Source of the DNA: Brevibacillus sp. SYP-B805
Lineage (GTDB): Bacteria > Bacillota > Bacilli > Brevibacillales > Brevibacillaceae
Reading direction: 5' to 3'
Length of the DNA: 64,000 nt
Assembly (NCBI RefSeq): GCF_011059135.1
Contig: NZ_JAALGD010000007.1
Location: 1-64,000, forward strand
This document shows, piece by piece, positions 9,609 to 17,459 of the stretch. The notes beneath the pieces are model-generated. The model was given only the letters and a program-made list of their open reading frames with translations. It did no database searches and had not been told where the DNA came from. Within the stretch, counting starts at the first letter, position 1, and each line of letters opens with the position of its first letter. The translations under genes and the position numbers were made by a program.

Positions 9609-9660
9609 AGAAAAACTCCGGCTTTCGCCATTAGGATTGGGCGACAAGCCGAGTTTTTCT
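9609..9660. repeat. Long hairpin, possible bidirectional terminator
   Basis: AGAAAAACT plus CCGGCTT (9609-9624) pairs with AAGCCG plus AGTTTTTCT (9646-9660) with one bulged C, and an inner TCGCC/GGCGA stem extends it. A-tracts on one side and T-tracts on the other would allow termination in both directions. Its right arm and the bases after it (GCCGAGTTTTTCTAAT) resemble a hairpin at 48070-48090, hinting at a small repeat family. Confidence 0.6.
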
Positions 9661-9670
9661 AATTCAAGAG

Positions 9671-9698
9671 TTGTTTTTCGGCCGGTTCCTGATATCCT
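9671..9698 (+). promoter_or_regulatory. Candidate promoter for tdk
   Basis: TTGTTT at 9671-9676 and TATCCT at 9693-9698 are 16 bp apart, about 40 bp before the tdk start. Confidence 0.35.
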
Positions 9699-9737
9699 GA
9701 TCATAGGAAGGGACATGCTTGAAGGAGGATCAAGGTT

Positions 9738-10310
9738 GTGGCACAGTTGTTTTTCCGATACGGCGCCATGAACAGCGGCAAATCGATCGAAATCCTGAAG
9801 GTAGCGCACAACTATGAGGAACAGAACAAACACGTCCTGATTTTTACCTCGGCGATCGATACCCGCGACGAAGTCGGATACGTCTCTTCCCGCATCGGTC
9901 TCAGGAGAAAGGCGATCCCGATTTACGACGATACGGACCTGTTTGCCATCGTTAAAGACCATGAGCCGCCGGTCAGCTGTGTGCTTGTCGACGAGGTTCA
10001 GTTCCTGAGCAAGAAACACATTCTGCAGATGGTGAAGATCGTCGACGAATTGAACATCCCCGTCATGGGCTTCGGATTGAAAAACGATTTTCAGAACGAA
10101 CTGTTCGAAGGAAGCAAATACATGCTGTTGTATGCCGACAAGATCGAGGAGATGAAAACGATCTGCTGGTTCTGTGAGCGGAAAGCCACCATGGCCCTGC
10201 GCGTTGACGAGAACAACAAGCCCGTCTACACCGGGGAGCAGATCCAGATCGGCGGCAATGACCGCTACTATCCGGTATGCCGCAAGTGTCACGCCAATCC
10301 GCCGCTATAG
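9738..10310 (+). CDS. tdk: Thymidine kinase (type II)
   Basis: This salvage enzyme phosphorylates thymidine to dTMP with ATP. The 190 residues show the P-loop GAMNSGKS at 9-16, the DEVQF motif with the catalytic E86, and a C-terminal zinc ribbon (CWFC and CRKC). The start is GTG with AAGGAGG 9 nt upstream. The length matches the tetrameric type II family. Next to rpmE, as in Bacillus. Confidence 0.95.
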   Translation: MAQLFFRYGAMNSGKSIEILKVAHNYEEQNKHVLIFTSAIDTRDEVGYVSSRIGLRRKAIPIYDDTDLFAIVKDHEPPVSCVLVDEVQFLSKKHILQMVKIVDELNIPVMGFGLKNDFQNELFEGSKYMLLYADKIEEMKTICWFCERKATMALRVDENNKPVYTGEQIQIGGNDRYYPVCRKCHANPPL

Positions 10311-10395
10311 GATGCGGACGGCACGCCTCTTTTCGTTTTTGCATGCAGGACCCGTTTGCTGCGCAAACTAGGCAAAAACGCAAGGAGGCTTTTCT

Positions 10396-10887
10396 ATGCG
10401 ACGGTTTTTGCAGCGGCAGTTGTTTCTCCCGCTCTGTGCGGCAGCCCTTGTCGCGGCCGCCGGCTGCTCGGCACCCACCAATCCGCAGGAGCGGAGTATG
10501 GGCGTACGCACGACCGATCCTCATCAGCGCACGCCGTTTGTCAGTGACCGCAATCAGGATACCATCGACCGGCAGGCCCCCCGGATCGAAGACAGGGACG
10601 CCTACATGGGCCGCAATCAGAATCCGCACCTGCTCATGGGCCATGCGGCGGTACGCAATCAGCAGGTGGACATCAACAACATGACGATGATGGCCAAAAG
10701 CGTGCCGGGGGTAGAGCATGCCCGCATCACCTTGAGCGGTGCGAATGCGTATGTTACCCTGGATTTGGTGCCGAACGTGACGGCGGGCCAGGCCCGCGCC
10801 ATCGAGAGCCAGGTGATCGCCGCCCTGCGCCAAAAGGTGCCCCGCTATGATTTTCATATCACGTCCAATGATCGCTACCACCGTTGA
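10396..10887 (+). CDS. YhcN/YlaJ family sporulation lipoprotein
   Basis: The 163-residue product begins with a lipoprotein signal peptide ending in the lipobox VAAAGC with C24. The mature part has a hydrophilic, proline- and arginine-rich linker followed by a compact C-terminal domain (VPGVEHARITLSGANAYVTL). That domain is typical of YhcN/YlaJ proteins, which are found in the spore inner membrane or cortex region. It would be anchored to the outer face of the membrane. The ATG follows AAGGAGG. It has its own terminator and lies between tdk and prfA. Confidence 0.8.
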   Translation: MRRFLQRQLFLPLCAAALVAAAGCSAPTNPQERSMGVRTTDPHQRTPFVSDRNQDTIDRQAPRIEDRDAYMGRNQNPHLLMGHAAVRNQQVDINNMTMMAKSVPGVEHARITLSGANAYVTLDLVPNVTAGQARAIESQVIAALRQKVPRYDFHITSNDRYHR

Positions 10888-10902
10888 GGGAATTGGCGCC
10901 AT

Positions 10903-10930
10903 GCCCGGTCCAGGCCGGGCTTTTTCCTTT
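10903..10930 (+). terminator. Rho-independent terminator after the YhcN-type gene
   Basis: GCCCGG at 10903-10908 pairs with CCGGGC at 10915-10920, followed by TTTTTCCTTT. The U-tract overlaps the -35 box of the next promoter. Confidence 0.85.
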
Positions 10931-10956
10931 ACTTTTCGCCGGAATTCCCCTATACT
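10928..10956 (+). promoter_or_regulatory. Candidate sigma-A promoter for prfA-prmC
   Basis: TTTACT at 10928-10933 and TATACT at 10951-10956 are separated by 17 bp, about 42 bp before prfA. Confidence 0.6.
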
Positions 10957-10997
10957 TTTACTGTTATAAGGCATACTGTAAGATGGGGTGAAAAGCA

Positions 10998-12074
10998 GTG
11001 TTTGCACGCTTGTCTGCTGTGGAAGAGCGTTATGAAGAATTGAATAATCTTCTCTGTGACCCCGACGTCATCAGCGACACGAAACGATTGCGCGACCTTT
11101 CCAAGGAACAGGCGTCTCTGGAAGAAACGGTTGCGGCTTATCGAGAATATAAATCCGTCCAAACGCAGCTGGAAGATGCCAAAGCCATGTTCGAGGAGAA
11201 ACTGGACGATGAGATGCGGGAGATGGTCAAAGCGGAGATCGCCGACCTGACGAAGCGCAGGGAGCAGCTGGAAGAGCGCCTGAAGATCCTGCTGTTGCCC
11301 AAGGATCCGAACGATGACAAGAACGTGATCGTGGAGATTCGCGGCGCGGCCGGCGGCGATGAGGCGGCGCTGTTCGCAGCCGATCTGTACCGGATGTATA
11401 CCCGCTTTGCCGAGCGTCACGGGTTCCGGGTGGAAGTGATGGAAGTAAACCCCACCGATATCGGCGGGTATAAGGAGATCATTTTCTCCGTCAGCGGCCA
11501 TGGGGCGTACAGCAAGCTGAAGTTCGAGAGCGGCGCCCACCGCGTGCAGCGCATCCCGGCCACCGAGTCCGGGGGACGCATCCATACCTCCACGGCAACC
11601 GTGATCGTGCTGCCGGAAGTGGAAGAGCTGGAGGTGGAACTGAACGAGAAGGATATCCGGGTGGATACGTTCTGTTCCAGCGGCGCCGGCGGCCAGAGCG
11701 TCAACACCACCAAATCGGCCGTTCGTGTGACGCACTTGCCGACCGGGATCGTCGTCTCCTGCCAAGATGAGAAGTCGCAGAACTCCAACAAGGAAAAGGC
11801 GCTGCGGGTTCTCCGCGCCCGCCTGTACGATTACTATCAGCAGCAGGCGATGGCGGAGCAGGATGCCCAGCGGAAGAGTCTGGTCGGGACGGGTGACCGC
11901 AGCGAGCGCATCCGCACCTACAACTTCCCGCAAAGCCGCGTGACCGACCACCGCATCGGGCTCACGCTGCACCGTCTGGAATCCATTCTGGACGGCGATC
12001 TGGACGAGATCATCGATCACTTGATCATGCATGAACAGACGGAGCTGTTGAAAAGCCATGCGACCTCCGCGTAA
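10998..12074 (+). CDS. prfA: Peptide chain release factor 1
   Basis: RF1 recognises UAA and UAG stop codons and triggers peptide release. The 358-residue product has a coiled N-terminal domain, the GGQ motif at about residues 230-232 in [11 protein letters not shown], and the following [13 protein letters not shown]. The start is GTG with GGGGTG upstream. Its end overlaps prmC by 17 nt, so the enzyme that methylates this GGQ glutamine is translationally coupled. Confidence 0.96.
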   Translation: MFARLSAVEERYEELNNLLCDPDVISDTKRLRDLSKEQASLEETVAAYREYKSVQTQLEDAKAMFEEKLDDEMREMVKAEIADLTKRREQLEERLKILLLPKDPNDDKNVIVEIRGAAGGDEAALFAADLYRMYTRFAERHGFRVEVMEVNPTDIGGYKEIIFSVSGHGAYSKLKFESGAHRVQRIPATESGGRIHTSTATVIVLPEVEELEVELNEKDIRVDTFCSSGAGGQSVNTTKSAVRVTHLPTGIVVSCQDEKSQNSNKEKALRVLRARLYDYYQQQAMAEQDAQRKSLVGTGDRSERIRTYNFPQSRVTDHRIGLTLHRLESILDGDLDEIIDHLIMHEQTELLKSHATSA

Positions 12075-12957
12075 GATGGACGCATGCCGAACGGTACGGG
12101 AAGCCCTCTTGTGGGCTTCTTCCTGTTTACAAGAGGCGGGGACGAAAGATCCGCGCTTTGAAGCGGAGCTGCTGCTTCGCCACTGCCTGGGCATGGATCG
12201 CACCCGCTTTCTCGCTTCGCTGCAGGATCCCGTTGCGGGCGGTGACATGGTAAAACTGGAAGGGCTGCTGCAGCGGCGGATGGCGCATGAGCCGATTCAA
12301 TACGTTCTGGGCACGCAGGCGTTTTACGGTCGTGAATTCGAGGTGGGGCCGGGTGTGCTGATCCCCCGGCCGGAGACGGAGATTCTGGTCGAACAGATTC
12401 TGCTGCATGCCGAACGGTTGTGGCCGGACAGCCCGCCGCTCGCTGTGGCGGACATCGGGACAGGCAGCGGTGCGATTTCCCTGACGCTGGCTAGCGAGCG
12501 GCCGCATTGGCGCGTTGTGACCGTTGACATCTCCGACGACGCCCTGGCGATTGCCGGACGGAATGCGCAGCGGCTGGGCGTGTCGGAGCGCGTCACCTTT
12601 CTGCAGGGCGACCTGCTGGAACCGCTGAAGGAACGCGGTCTCAAGCTGGATATCCTGGCCTCCAATCCGCCGTATATCCCCAGTCCCGATGTCGATCAAC
12701 TCGATCGAGAGGTGCGGGGTTACGAGCCGCGCCTTGCTCTGGACGGCGGGGATGACGGCCTGGATTGCTACCGGCGGATCTGTGCCGAACTGCCGCGATT
12801 GCTGAATGAACAAGCCCTTGTCGGTTTTGAAGTGGGGATTCATCAGGCCCGGGACGTAGCGGCGCTGTTGATGGCGTCCGGGGTGATTTCCGAAACGGCG
12901 ATTGTTCCGGACCTCGCCGGGATCGAGAGGGTTGTGATGGGGCTGAGGATTCCCTAG
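12058..12957 (+). CDS. prmC: Release factor glutamine methyltransferase
   Basis: PrmC (HemK) N5-methylates the glutamine of the GGQ motif in release factors, using S-adenosylmethionine. The 299 residues include [16 protein letters not shown] as the SAM-binding motif and NPPYIP at about 203-208, the catalytic signature. I kept the ATG at 12058, which overlaps prfA; an ATG at 12076 would remove six residues. Its 3' end overlaps the convergent DinB-like gene by 4 nt. Confidence 0.94.
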   Translation: MRPPRKMDACRTVREALLWASSCLQEAGTKDPRFEAELLLRHCLGMDRTRFLASLQDPVAGGDMVKLEGLLQRRMAHEPIQYVLGTQAFYGREFEVGPGVLIPRPETEILVEQILLHAERLWPDSPPLAVADIGTGSGAISLTLASERPHWRVVTVDISDDALAIAGRNAQRLGVSERVTFLQGDLLEPLKERGLKLDILASNPPYIPSPDVDQLDREVRGYEPRLALDGGDDGLDCYRRICAELPRLLNEQALVGFEVGIHQARDVAALLMASGVISETAIVPDLAGIERVVMGLRIP

Positions 12958-13469
12958 GATTTTCCGTTCAGCGAAAGTAGATAGAAGATATAGTCGGTCG
13001 GTACACCGGGATGACCCATCTGACGCAGCATGGCGGTGATGTTCCCCCGATGATAGGTACCGTGGTTGACCACATGCTGGATGATATCGGACAGGCGGAC
13101 GGTATGGTTTCCGTAAGAAGGATGGCTCACCTGAATCTCTTTTTCCAGATCTTCCTGTTCGGAAAGGAAGGCGAAATAGCGGGCAAAGACCCCTTGCAGT
13201 TTTTCCTCCATTTCTTCCAGGGAAATTCCCTGCACTTCGGCATCCCAGCGGGCAATCGAGGGGCTCACCTGTTCGAAAGAGTCGCCTGACATGACAGCCA
13301 GCCATACGCAATCGACCCTGTAAATATGACCCAGCGCTTTGGAAATCGAGGGGAACACGCTCTCTACCAGTTGGTCGAACAAGCTGCGGGGCAGCTTCTT
13401 CAAATGCTCGATAACCTGCCTGGTTGCCCAGACGTGGTAGCCGTATGGTGAAGCGGGCGTTGTCATCAT
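12954..13469 (-). CDS. DinB/YfiT-like metal-dependent enzyme
   Basis: The 171-residue product fits the DinB-like four-helix bundle superfamily. The usual metal-binding histidines are visible in ALGHIYRVD and in the pair of HVVNHGTYHRGN. Members include damage-inducible proteins and thiol-dependent S-transferases, so the substrate is unknown. The start has GGGAGG upstream; ATG 13469 or 13466 could be used. It faces prmC tail to tail and is divergent from spoIIR. Upstream it has a plausible sigma-A promoter and a 7-bp inverted repeat. Confidence 0.8.
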   Translation of the reverse strand: MMTTPASPYGYHVWATRQVIEHLKKLPRSLFDQLVESVFPSISKALGHIYRVDCVWLAVMSGDSFEQVSPSIARWDAEVQGISLEEMEEKLQGVFARYFAFLSEQEDLEKEIQVSHPSYGNHTVRLSDIIQHVVNHGTYHRGNITAMLRQMGHPGVPTDYIFYLLSLNGKS

Positions 13470-13489
13470 ACCTGATCCCTCCCATGATT

Positions 13490-13505
13490 GGATGTGCTCA
13501 CATCC
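13490..13505. promoter_or_regulatory. 7-2-7 inverted repeat upstream of the DinB-like gene
   Basis: GGATGTG at 13490-13496 and CACATCC at 13499-13505 form a compact palindrome just downstream of the predicted -10 box and 20 bp before the gene. It could be an operator or an mRNA leader hairpin. It does not match a LexA box. Confidence 0.4.
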
Positions 13506-13515
13506 TCTTTTTTCT

Positions 13516-13543
13516 ATTTTATTCCAAAAGAATGGAGCAACAA
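13516..13543 (-). promoter_or_regulatory. Candidate sigma-A promoter for the DinB-like gene
   Basis: On the minus strand TTGTTG (13543-13538) and TAAAAT (13521-13516) are 16 bp apart. Confidence 0.45.
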
Positions 13544-13568
13544 GCGCACCTTTTCAATATTTTCTCCC

Positions 13569-13597
13569 GTATATTTGCCACCTTTCCCGTCCATACT
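13569..13597 (+). promoter_or_regulatory. Candidate sigma-F promoter for spoIIR
   Basis: GTATA at 13569-13573 and GTCCATACT at 13589-13597 are 15 bp apart, near the sigma-F pattern GYWTA-N15-GGNRANANT. spoIIR is sigma-F-dependent in B. subtilis, which supports the reading. Confidence 0.5.
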
Positions 13598-13647
13598 GAC
13601 AGACAAAGAGAGATTACGAGAATCGGTATGTTGAGGGGAGACAGGAT

Positions 13648-14391
13648 ATGAAGCGGTTCGTTTTTCTGCTGGTTGCTTTGGTGGTGGCGATGATGAGCTG
13701 GGAAGGACAGCGGGCATCAGGCGATGTGATGGACCAGGGTCCGATCCCGAAAGAATCGATCCGTCTGCGCATTATCGCGAACAGTGACTCCATCCAGGAT
13801 CAATGGCTCAAACGGGAAGTCAGGGACGCGATCGTCGAAGAGATGAACGGCTGGGTGAAAGAGATCAACAGCTACGACGAAGCCGTCAAGCTGGTCTCTG
13901 CGAAAGTTCCCGAACTGCAAGCGCTGGTCGATCAAACGATTCGCGACAGGGGCTTTTCCTACCGGGCCGTTGTGGATTTTGGAAAGGTGCCGTTCCCGAC
14001 CAAGCTCTACGGCTCCTATGTATATCCCGCCGGCGATTATGAAGCGGTGCGGGTCCGCATCGGTGAAGCAAAGGGCCAAAACTGGTGGTGCGTGCTGTTT
14101 CCGCCGCTCTGCTTCATCGACATGTCGAACGGAGACGCCGTCAGGCCGGTGACAGCTTCCCCGACAGCCGAAAGACCGGAAGCGAACAACGCTGCAGCCG
14201 ACCACCCCGACATCATCGAGGAAGAGATCGACAATGTACGCGCAGAACAGCTCCAGCTGCATCGCTGGAAAGAAAAAGCGGTGGAATCTGTGGATGATGC
14301 TGTGAATAACAATATGGTGACAGCCACGCGGCCCACACCCGCTGTCGAAGTGCGCTTCTATCTGCTGGACAAGCTGGCTGCGTGGTTCTGA
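13648..14391 (+). CDS. spoIIR: Stage II sporulation protein R
   Basis: SpoIIR is secreted from the forespore and activates SpoIIGA, which processes pro-sigma-E in the mother cell. The 247-residue product has an N-terminal signal peptide (about 1-24) followed by IRLRIIANSDSIQDQWLKRE and VDFGKVPFPTKLYG, hallmark segments of the family. It ends in a conserved EVRFYLLDKL. A linker rich in alanine, asparagine and glutamate (about 170-225) separates the two parts. The ATG follows GAGGGGA. A sigma-F promoter candidate and a terminator delimit a single-gene unit. Confidence 0.94.
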   Translation: MKRFVFLLVALVVAMMSWEGQRASGDVMDQGPIPKESIRLRIIANSDSIQDQWLKREVRDAIVEEMNGWVKEINSYDEAVKLVSAKVPELQALVDQTIRDRGFSYRAVVDFGKVPFPTKLYGSYVYPAGDYEAVRVRIGEAKGQNWWCVLFPPLCFIDMSNGDAVRPVTASPTAERPEANNAAADHPDIIEEEIDNVRAEQLQLHRWKEKAVESVDDAVNNNMVTATRPTPAVEVRFYLLDKLAAWF

Positions 14392-14406
14392 CAATGCTCC
14401 CCTCCT

Positions 14407-14434
14407 GCCTGCCCGTAACGGGTAGGCTTTTTTT
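14407..14434 (+). terminator. Rho-independent terminator after spoIIR
   Basis: GCCTGCCC at 14407-14414 pairs with GGGTAGGC at 14420-14427 (one G-U pair), followed by seven T. Confidence 0.93.
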
Positions 14435-14478
14435 GCTGGGACCCCGCCGACACCAGCATGGGACCCCACTCGGCGAAG

Positions 14479-14661
14479 TTATTCACAGGTTACCCACAAG
14501 CTGTTGAAAACTTTGGGGGCAAAATTTATACTAGGGACACGAACCGTTGTCAAACCACGGAAAGAAAGGGCTAGCAGAATGGATAAAACGGGAGAAACCA
14601 AAGTATTTGTTGTGGATAAAAATGTGGAGGATTTTCAGAGTTGTTCACAGATTGTGGATGC
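14479..14661. promoter_or_regulatory. Cluster of DnaA-box-like 9-mers at ywlC
   Basis: TTATTCACA (14479-14487), TTACCCACA (14490-14498), TGTGGATAA (14611-14619, a perfect box on the minus strand) and TTGTTCACA (14641-14649) are each identical or one base from a DnaA box. Weaker inverted matches lie at 14623-14631 and 14653-14661. The first two are 11 bp apart, one helical turn, and end just upstream of the -35 box. The last ones lie inside the start of ywlC. I recall a DnaA-binding cluster reported at ywlC in B. subtilis, which would fit. Confidence 0.55.
14504..14532 (+). promoter_or_regulatory. Sigma-A promoter for ywlC
   Basis: TTGAAA at 14504-14509 and TATACT at 14527-14532 have a 17-bp spacer, about 47 bp before the ATG. 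Confidence 0.72.
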
Positions 14662-15655
14662 AGCCCGGCTGATTCAAGCCGGGGAGGTGGTCGCATTCCC
14701 GACGGAAACCGTCTACGGCCTTGGCGCAAATGCATTGTCCGATGAGGCTGTGGAAAAGATATATAAAGCGAAAGGCAGACCTGGCGACAACCCGTTGATT
14801 GTGCATATCGGCGAGATGGCGCAATTGTCCATGGTTGCCCGAGAAGTCCCCGGCCCGGCGCAGCAGTTGATCGAAGCGTTTTGGCCGGGGCCGCTGACGT
14901 TGGTGCTGCCGAAGACCGATCAGGTGGCTTCTCTCGTTACGGCCGGGTTGGATACGGTTGGGGTGCGCATGCCCGACAACCCAGTGGCATTGGCGCTGAT
15001 CCGCGCGGCTGGCGTGCCGATTGCGGCCCCCAGCGCCAATCGTTCGGGCAGGCCGAGTCCGACGACAGCGGAACACGTCCGCGTGGATCTCGAGGGACGG
15101 ATCGCCGCGATCCTCGATGGCGGGAGCACCGGGGTGGGCGTGGAATCGACCGTCCTTGATCTTACGGTCCAGCCGCCGATGATTCTGCGCCCCGGCGGCG
15201 TTACCCGTGAGCAGCTGCAGGAGGTGATCGGCGAGGTGGCCGTCGACCCGGCGTTTGAAGCCGGGAAGGAAACCCCCCGTTCCCCGGGGATGAAATATAC
15301 CCACTATGCGCCGCAGGGAGAGATGTGGCTGGTTGCGGGCGAGGAGGAACGCGTGCGCGCCAAAATGGCAGCCATGCTGGAACAAGCCCGGCAGAGCGGG
15401 CTTTCCACCGGGGTGTTGGGGACGGCGGAAAGCGTCCGGTTCTGGCGGGAGCATCCGTCCGTGGATGTGGCGCTCGCCTGCGGATCGCGCCATGACCTGC
15501 ACAGCGTCGCCCGTGAACTATACGGCTGTTTGCGGCAGTTTGACGATCTGGGCATCCAGTATATCGTGGCCGAAGCATTTCCCCGCACAGGCATGGGGAT
15601 GGCGGTCATGAACCGGTTGGAAAAAGCGGCGGGCGGCCGTTTCCTCTCGGTTTGA
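14579..15655 (+). CDS. ywlC: Threonylcarbamoyl-AMP synthase (Sua5/YwlC)
   Basis: The enzyme makes L-threonylcarbamoyladenylate from threonine, bicarbonate and ATP for the t6A37 modification of ANN-decoding tRNAs. The 358 residues contain an N-terminal YrdC domain (VAFPTETVYGLGANA, KGRPGDNPLIVHI, PSANRSGRPSPT) and a C-terminal Sua5 domain after SPGMKYTHYAPQG. The ATG at 14579 has GAAAGGG 8 nt upstream. The open frame extends back through the promoter, so that part is not coding. DnaA-box-like sites surround the start. mntP and ywlE follow, as in Bacillus. Confidence 0.94.
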   Translation: MDKTGETKVFVVDKNVEDFQSCSQIVDAARLIQAGEVVAFPTETVYGLGANALSDEAVEKIYKAKGRPGDNPLIVHIGEMAQLSMVAREVPGPAQQLIEAFWPGPLTLVLPKTDQVASLVTAGLDTVGVRMPDNPVALALIRAAGVPIAAPSANRSGRPSPTTAEHVRVDLEGRIAAILDGGSTGVGVESTVLDLTVQPPMILRPGGVTREQLQEVIGEVAVDPAFEAGKETPRSPGMKYTHYAPQGEMWLVAGEEERVRAKMAAMLEQARQSGLSTGVLGTAESVRFWREHPSVDVALACGSRHDLHSVARELYGCLRQFDDLGIQYIVAEAFPRTGMGMAVMNRLEKAAGGRFLSV

Positions 15656-15710
15656 TTCGCATGTTTCCCCTCTTGTCCGCATATGGTGAAGAGACAGGAG
15701 GGGAAGAAGC

Positions 15711-16268
15711 TTGGATATCTCGTTGTTCGAGTGGGGCCAGTTTATCACCTTGCTGATGGTCGCCTTCGCGCTTGGCATGGATGCTTTCTCGTTGAGCGTC
15801 GGAGTCGGCATGGTCGGCATTCGTCTGCGGGACGTGCTGAAGGTAAGCGTCACGATCGGGCTGTTTCACCTCGGCATGCCGCTGGTTGGCATATTGGTGG
15901 GGATGTACTTGTCGGAATTGATCGGCAATGCGGCCATTTTTATCAGCGGCGTGATCATGATGGCCATCGGGATGCATATGCTGTGGAACGGGTTTCGGAC
16001 CGAGGAACGCAGCATCCTGTATACGCAAAGTGTGGGCCTGTTTCTCTTCGCCTTCAGCGTGAGCGTCGATTCCCTGACGGTCGGCTTTTCCCTGGGGTTG
16101 ATCGCGGTCAATAAACTCCTGGCGGTCTGCCTGTTTGGCATGATGGGGTGTTTGTTGACCGGCTTCGGTTTGCTGCTGGGCCGCAGCATGGCCGGCTGGT
16201 TGGGGGAGTACAGCGAGATATTGGGCGGGCTCATCCTGTTTGTCTTTGGCCTGAAATTTATGTTTTAG
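15711..16268 (+). CDS. mntP: Manganese efflux pump MntP
   Basis: The 185-residue product is almost entirely hydrophobic, with about six membrane helices. It shows the repeated acidic signature of the MntP (YebN/YwlD) family in FALGMDAFSLSVGVGM and FSVSVDSLTVGFSLG. It would export Mn(II). The start is a TTG at 15711 with AGGAGGGG 6-8 nt upstream; no ATG fits the beginning of the first helix. It sits between ywlC and ywlE, as does ywlD in B. subtilis. Confidence 0.9.
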   Translation: MDISLFEWGQFITLLMVAFALGMDAFSLSVGVGMVGIRLRDVLKVSVTIGLFHLGMPLVGILVGMYLSELIGNAAIFISGVIMMAIGMHMLWNGFRTEERSILYTQSVGLFLFAFSVSVDSLTVGFSLGLIAVNKLLAVCLFGMMGCLLTGFGLLLGRSMAGWLGEYSEILGGLILFVFGLKFMF

Positions 16269-16299
16269 TAAGGGTAGGATAACGCGGAGGTGAGAAGCG

Positions 16300-16746
16300 T
16301 TGCGCCATATTCTCTTTGTATGTACGGGGAATACCTGCCGAAGTCCGATGGCGGAAGCGCTGTTTCGCCAAAAGGCGGACGGCCTGGACATCGAAGTGAA
16401 ATCAGCAGGGGTTGCCGCCTATGACGGACAAAAAGCATCGGAACATGCGATCCAGGTGCTGCGCGAGCGAGGCATCACCCATAACCATACGTCGCGCCGC
16501 TTGACCGAAGAGCTGATTTCCTGGGCAGATCTCGTCCTGACCATGACCGGCAGCCATAAAGCGCTCGTTCAGTCGTTTTTTCCGCAGGCGGCCGACAAAG
16601 TCTTTACGCTGAGCGAGTATGTGGATGGCCGGTCGAAGGATATTGCCGATCCGTTTGGCGGGGGATTGGGCGTCTACAAACAGTGTGCGGATGAAATGGA
16701 ACAGGTGCTGGAACGACTGCGGCAGAAATTGGCAGGTTCCCACTAA
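16300..16746 (+). CDS. ywlE: Low-molecular-weight protein (arginine) phosphatase YwlE
   Basis: The 148-residue product has the P-loop CTGNTCRS at 8-15 with nucleophile C8 and the general-acid aspartate in DPFGGG near residue 118. Threonine within the loop (CTGNTCRS) is the feature associated with specificity for phosphoarginine in B. subtilis YwlE, which opposes the McsB kinase. The start is a TTG after GGAGGTG. It is 31 nt downstream of mntP and is probably co-transcribed with it. A likely terminator hairpin follows. Confidence 0.9.
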   Translation: MRHILFVCTGNTCRSPMAEALFRQKADGLDIEVKSAGVAAYDGQKASEHAIQVLRERGITHNHTSRRLTEELISWADLVLTMTGSHKALVQSFFPQAADKVFTLSEYVDGRSKDIADPFGGGLGVYKQCADEMEQVLERLRQKLAGSH

Positions 16747-16748
16747 CG

Positions 16749-16787
16749 CAGGGCGGGTGCTGGTTTGTCAACCAGGACCTGTTTTTT
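16749..16787 (+). terminator. Probable terminator after ywlE
   Basis: CTGGTT at 16760-16765 pairs with AACCAG at 16770-16775, an outer CAGG/CCTG pair may extend it, and a run of six T follows at 16782. Confidence 0.55.
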
Positions 16788-16802
16788 GCGGTCACCCCGC
16801 CC

Positions 16803-16846
16803 GGCACAGAGAGGGATCCCACTCGGCACAGAGAGGGACCCCACTC
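16803..16846. repeat. 22-bp tandem repeat, two copies
   Basis: Two head-to-tail units (16803-16824 and 16825-16846) differ by one base. Each reads GGCACAGAGAGGGA, then TC or CC, then CCACTC. The second unit runs directly into the palindrome at 16840. GGGACCCCACTCGGCG recurs at 14460-14475, so this is part of a dispersed family. Confidence 0.75.
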
Positions 16847-16909
16847 GGCGCAGCGATAGCTATCGCCGAGTGGGTAGAGCGTTAGCTATCGCCGAGTGGG
16901 TAGAGCGTT
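16840..16909. repeat. Palindrome plus 26-bp tandem repeat
   Basis: CCCACTCGGCG at 16840-16850 pairs with CGCCGAGTGGG at 16864-16874, and the intervening bases contain the perfect palindrome GCGATAGCTATCGC (16853-16866). A 26-bp unit beginning AGCTATCGCCGAG is repeated exactly at 16858-16883 and 16884-16909, so the left arm has two possible partners. No open frame or known mobile element is associated. Confidence 0.75.
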
Positions 16910-16941
16910 GGCTTCCGTCGGCAGGGTATTTCAACATGAAC

Positions 16942-16971
16942 CTGTTGCCGGCCTGTCAAATAAGGTATAAT
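16942..16971 (+). promoter_or_regulatory. Candidate promoter for rpiB
   Basis: A perfect TATAAT at 16966-16971 is preceded by CTGTTG at 16942-16947 (18-bp spacer). Confidence 0.5.
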
Positions 16972-17003
16972 ACAAACGAATATCAGGAAGCGGAGGAGAC
17001 GCG

Positions 17004-17459
17004 ATGAGAGTGGCGATCGCCGCCGACCATGGCGGTTACCGGCTCAAAGAAGAGATCAAGAAACTGCTTGAGTCGATGCACATCGAGCATGAAGATTTTG
17101 GCTGCACCTGCGAGGATTCGGTCGATTATCCCGACTATGCGCTTCCGGTGGCGGAAAAGGTGGCGAACGGGGAATTTGACCGCGGCATTCTGGTTTGTGG
17201 GACAGGCATCGGGATGTCGATCGCGGCAAACAAGGTTCCCGGCGTTCGCTGCGCGCTGGTGCACGATACGTTTTCGGCAAAAGCGACGCGCGAGCACAAC
17301 GATTCCAATATCCTGGCCATGGGTGAACGCGTGATTGGCCCCGGCTTGGCGCTGGATATCGTCAAGATCTGGCTGGAAACGGAGTTTTTGGGCGGCCGCC
17401 ACGAGCGGCGCGTGGAAAAAGTAAAGGCGATCGAAGCGAAACACCTGGGAGTGAGGTAA
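17004..17459 (+). CDS. rpiB: Ribose-5-phosphate isomerase B
   Basis: RpiB interconverts ribose-5-phosphate and ribulose-5-phosphate. The 151 residues show IAADHGGYRLKE near the start, C65 in LVCGTGIGMSIAANK as the catalytic cysteine, and REHNDSNILAMGERV. The ATG at 17004 follows GGAGGAG. The C-terminal tail is basic. The next gene starts at the base after its stop codon, so the two are coupled; rpiB-ywlG-glyA is the Bacillus order. Confidence 0.94.
   Translation: MRVAIAADHGGYRLKEEIKKLLESMHIEHEDFGCTCEDSVDYPDYALPVAEKVANGEFDRGILVCGTGIGMSIAANKVPGVRCALVHDTFSAKATREHNDSNILAMGERVIGPGLALDIVKIWLETEFLGGRHERRVEKVKAIEAKHLGVR

Noticed and set aside
12945..12960. Overlap of prmC and the DinB-like gene as a possible misassembly
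   Set aside because: Both reading frames are intact to natural ends and a 4-nt convergent overlap of stop codons is ordinary.
16803..16909. Direct repeats considered as a CRISPR array
   Set aside because: The repeats are immediately adjacent with no unique spacers of constant size, and no cas genes are present.
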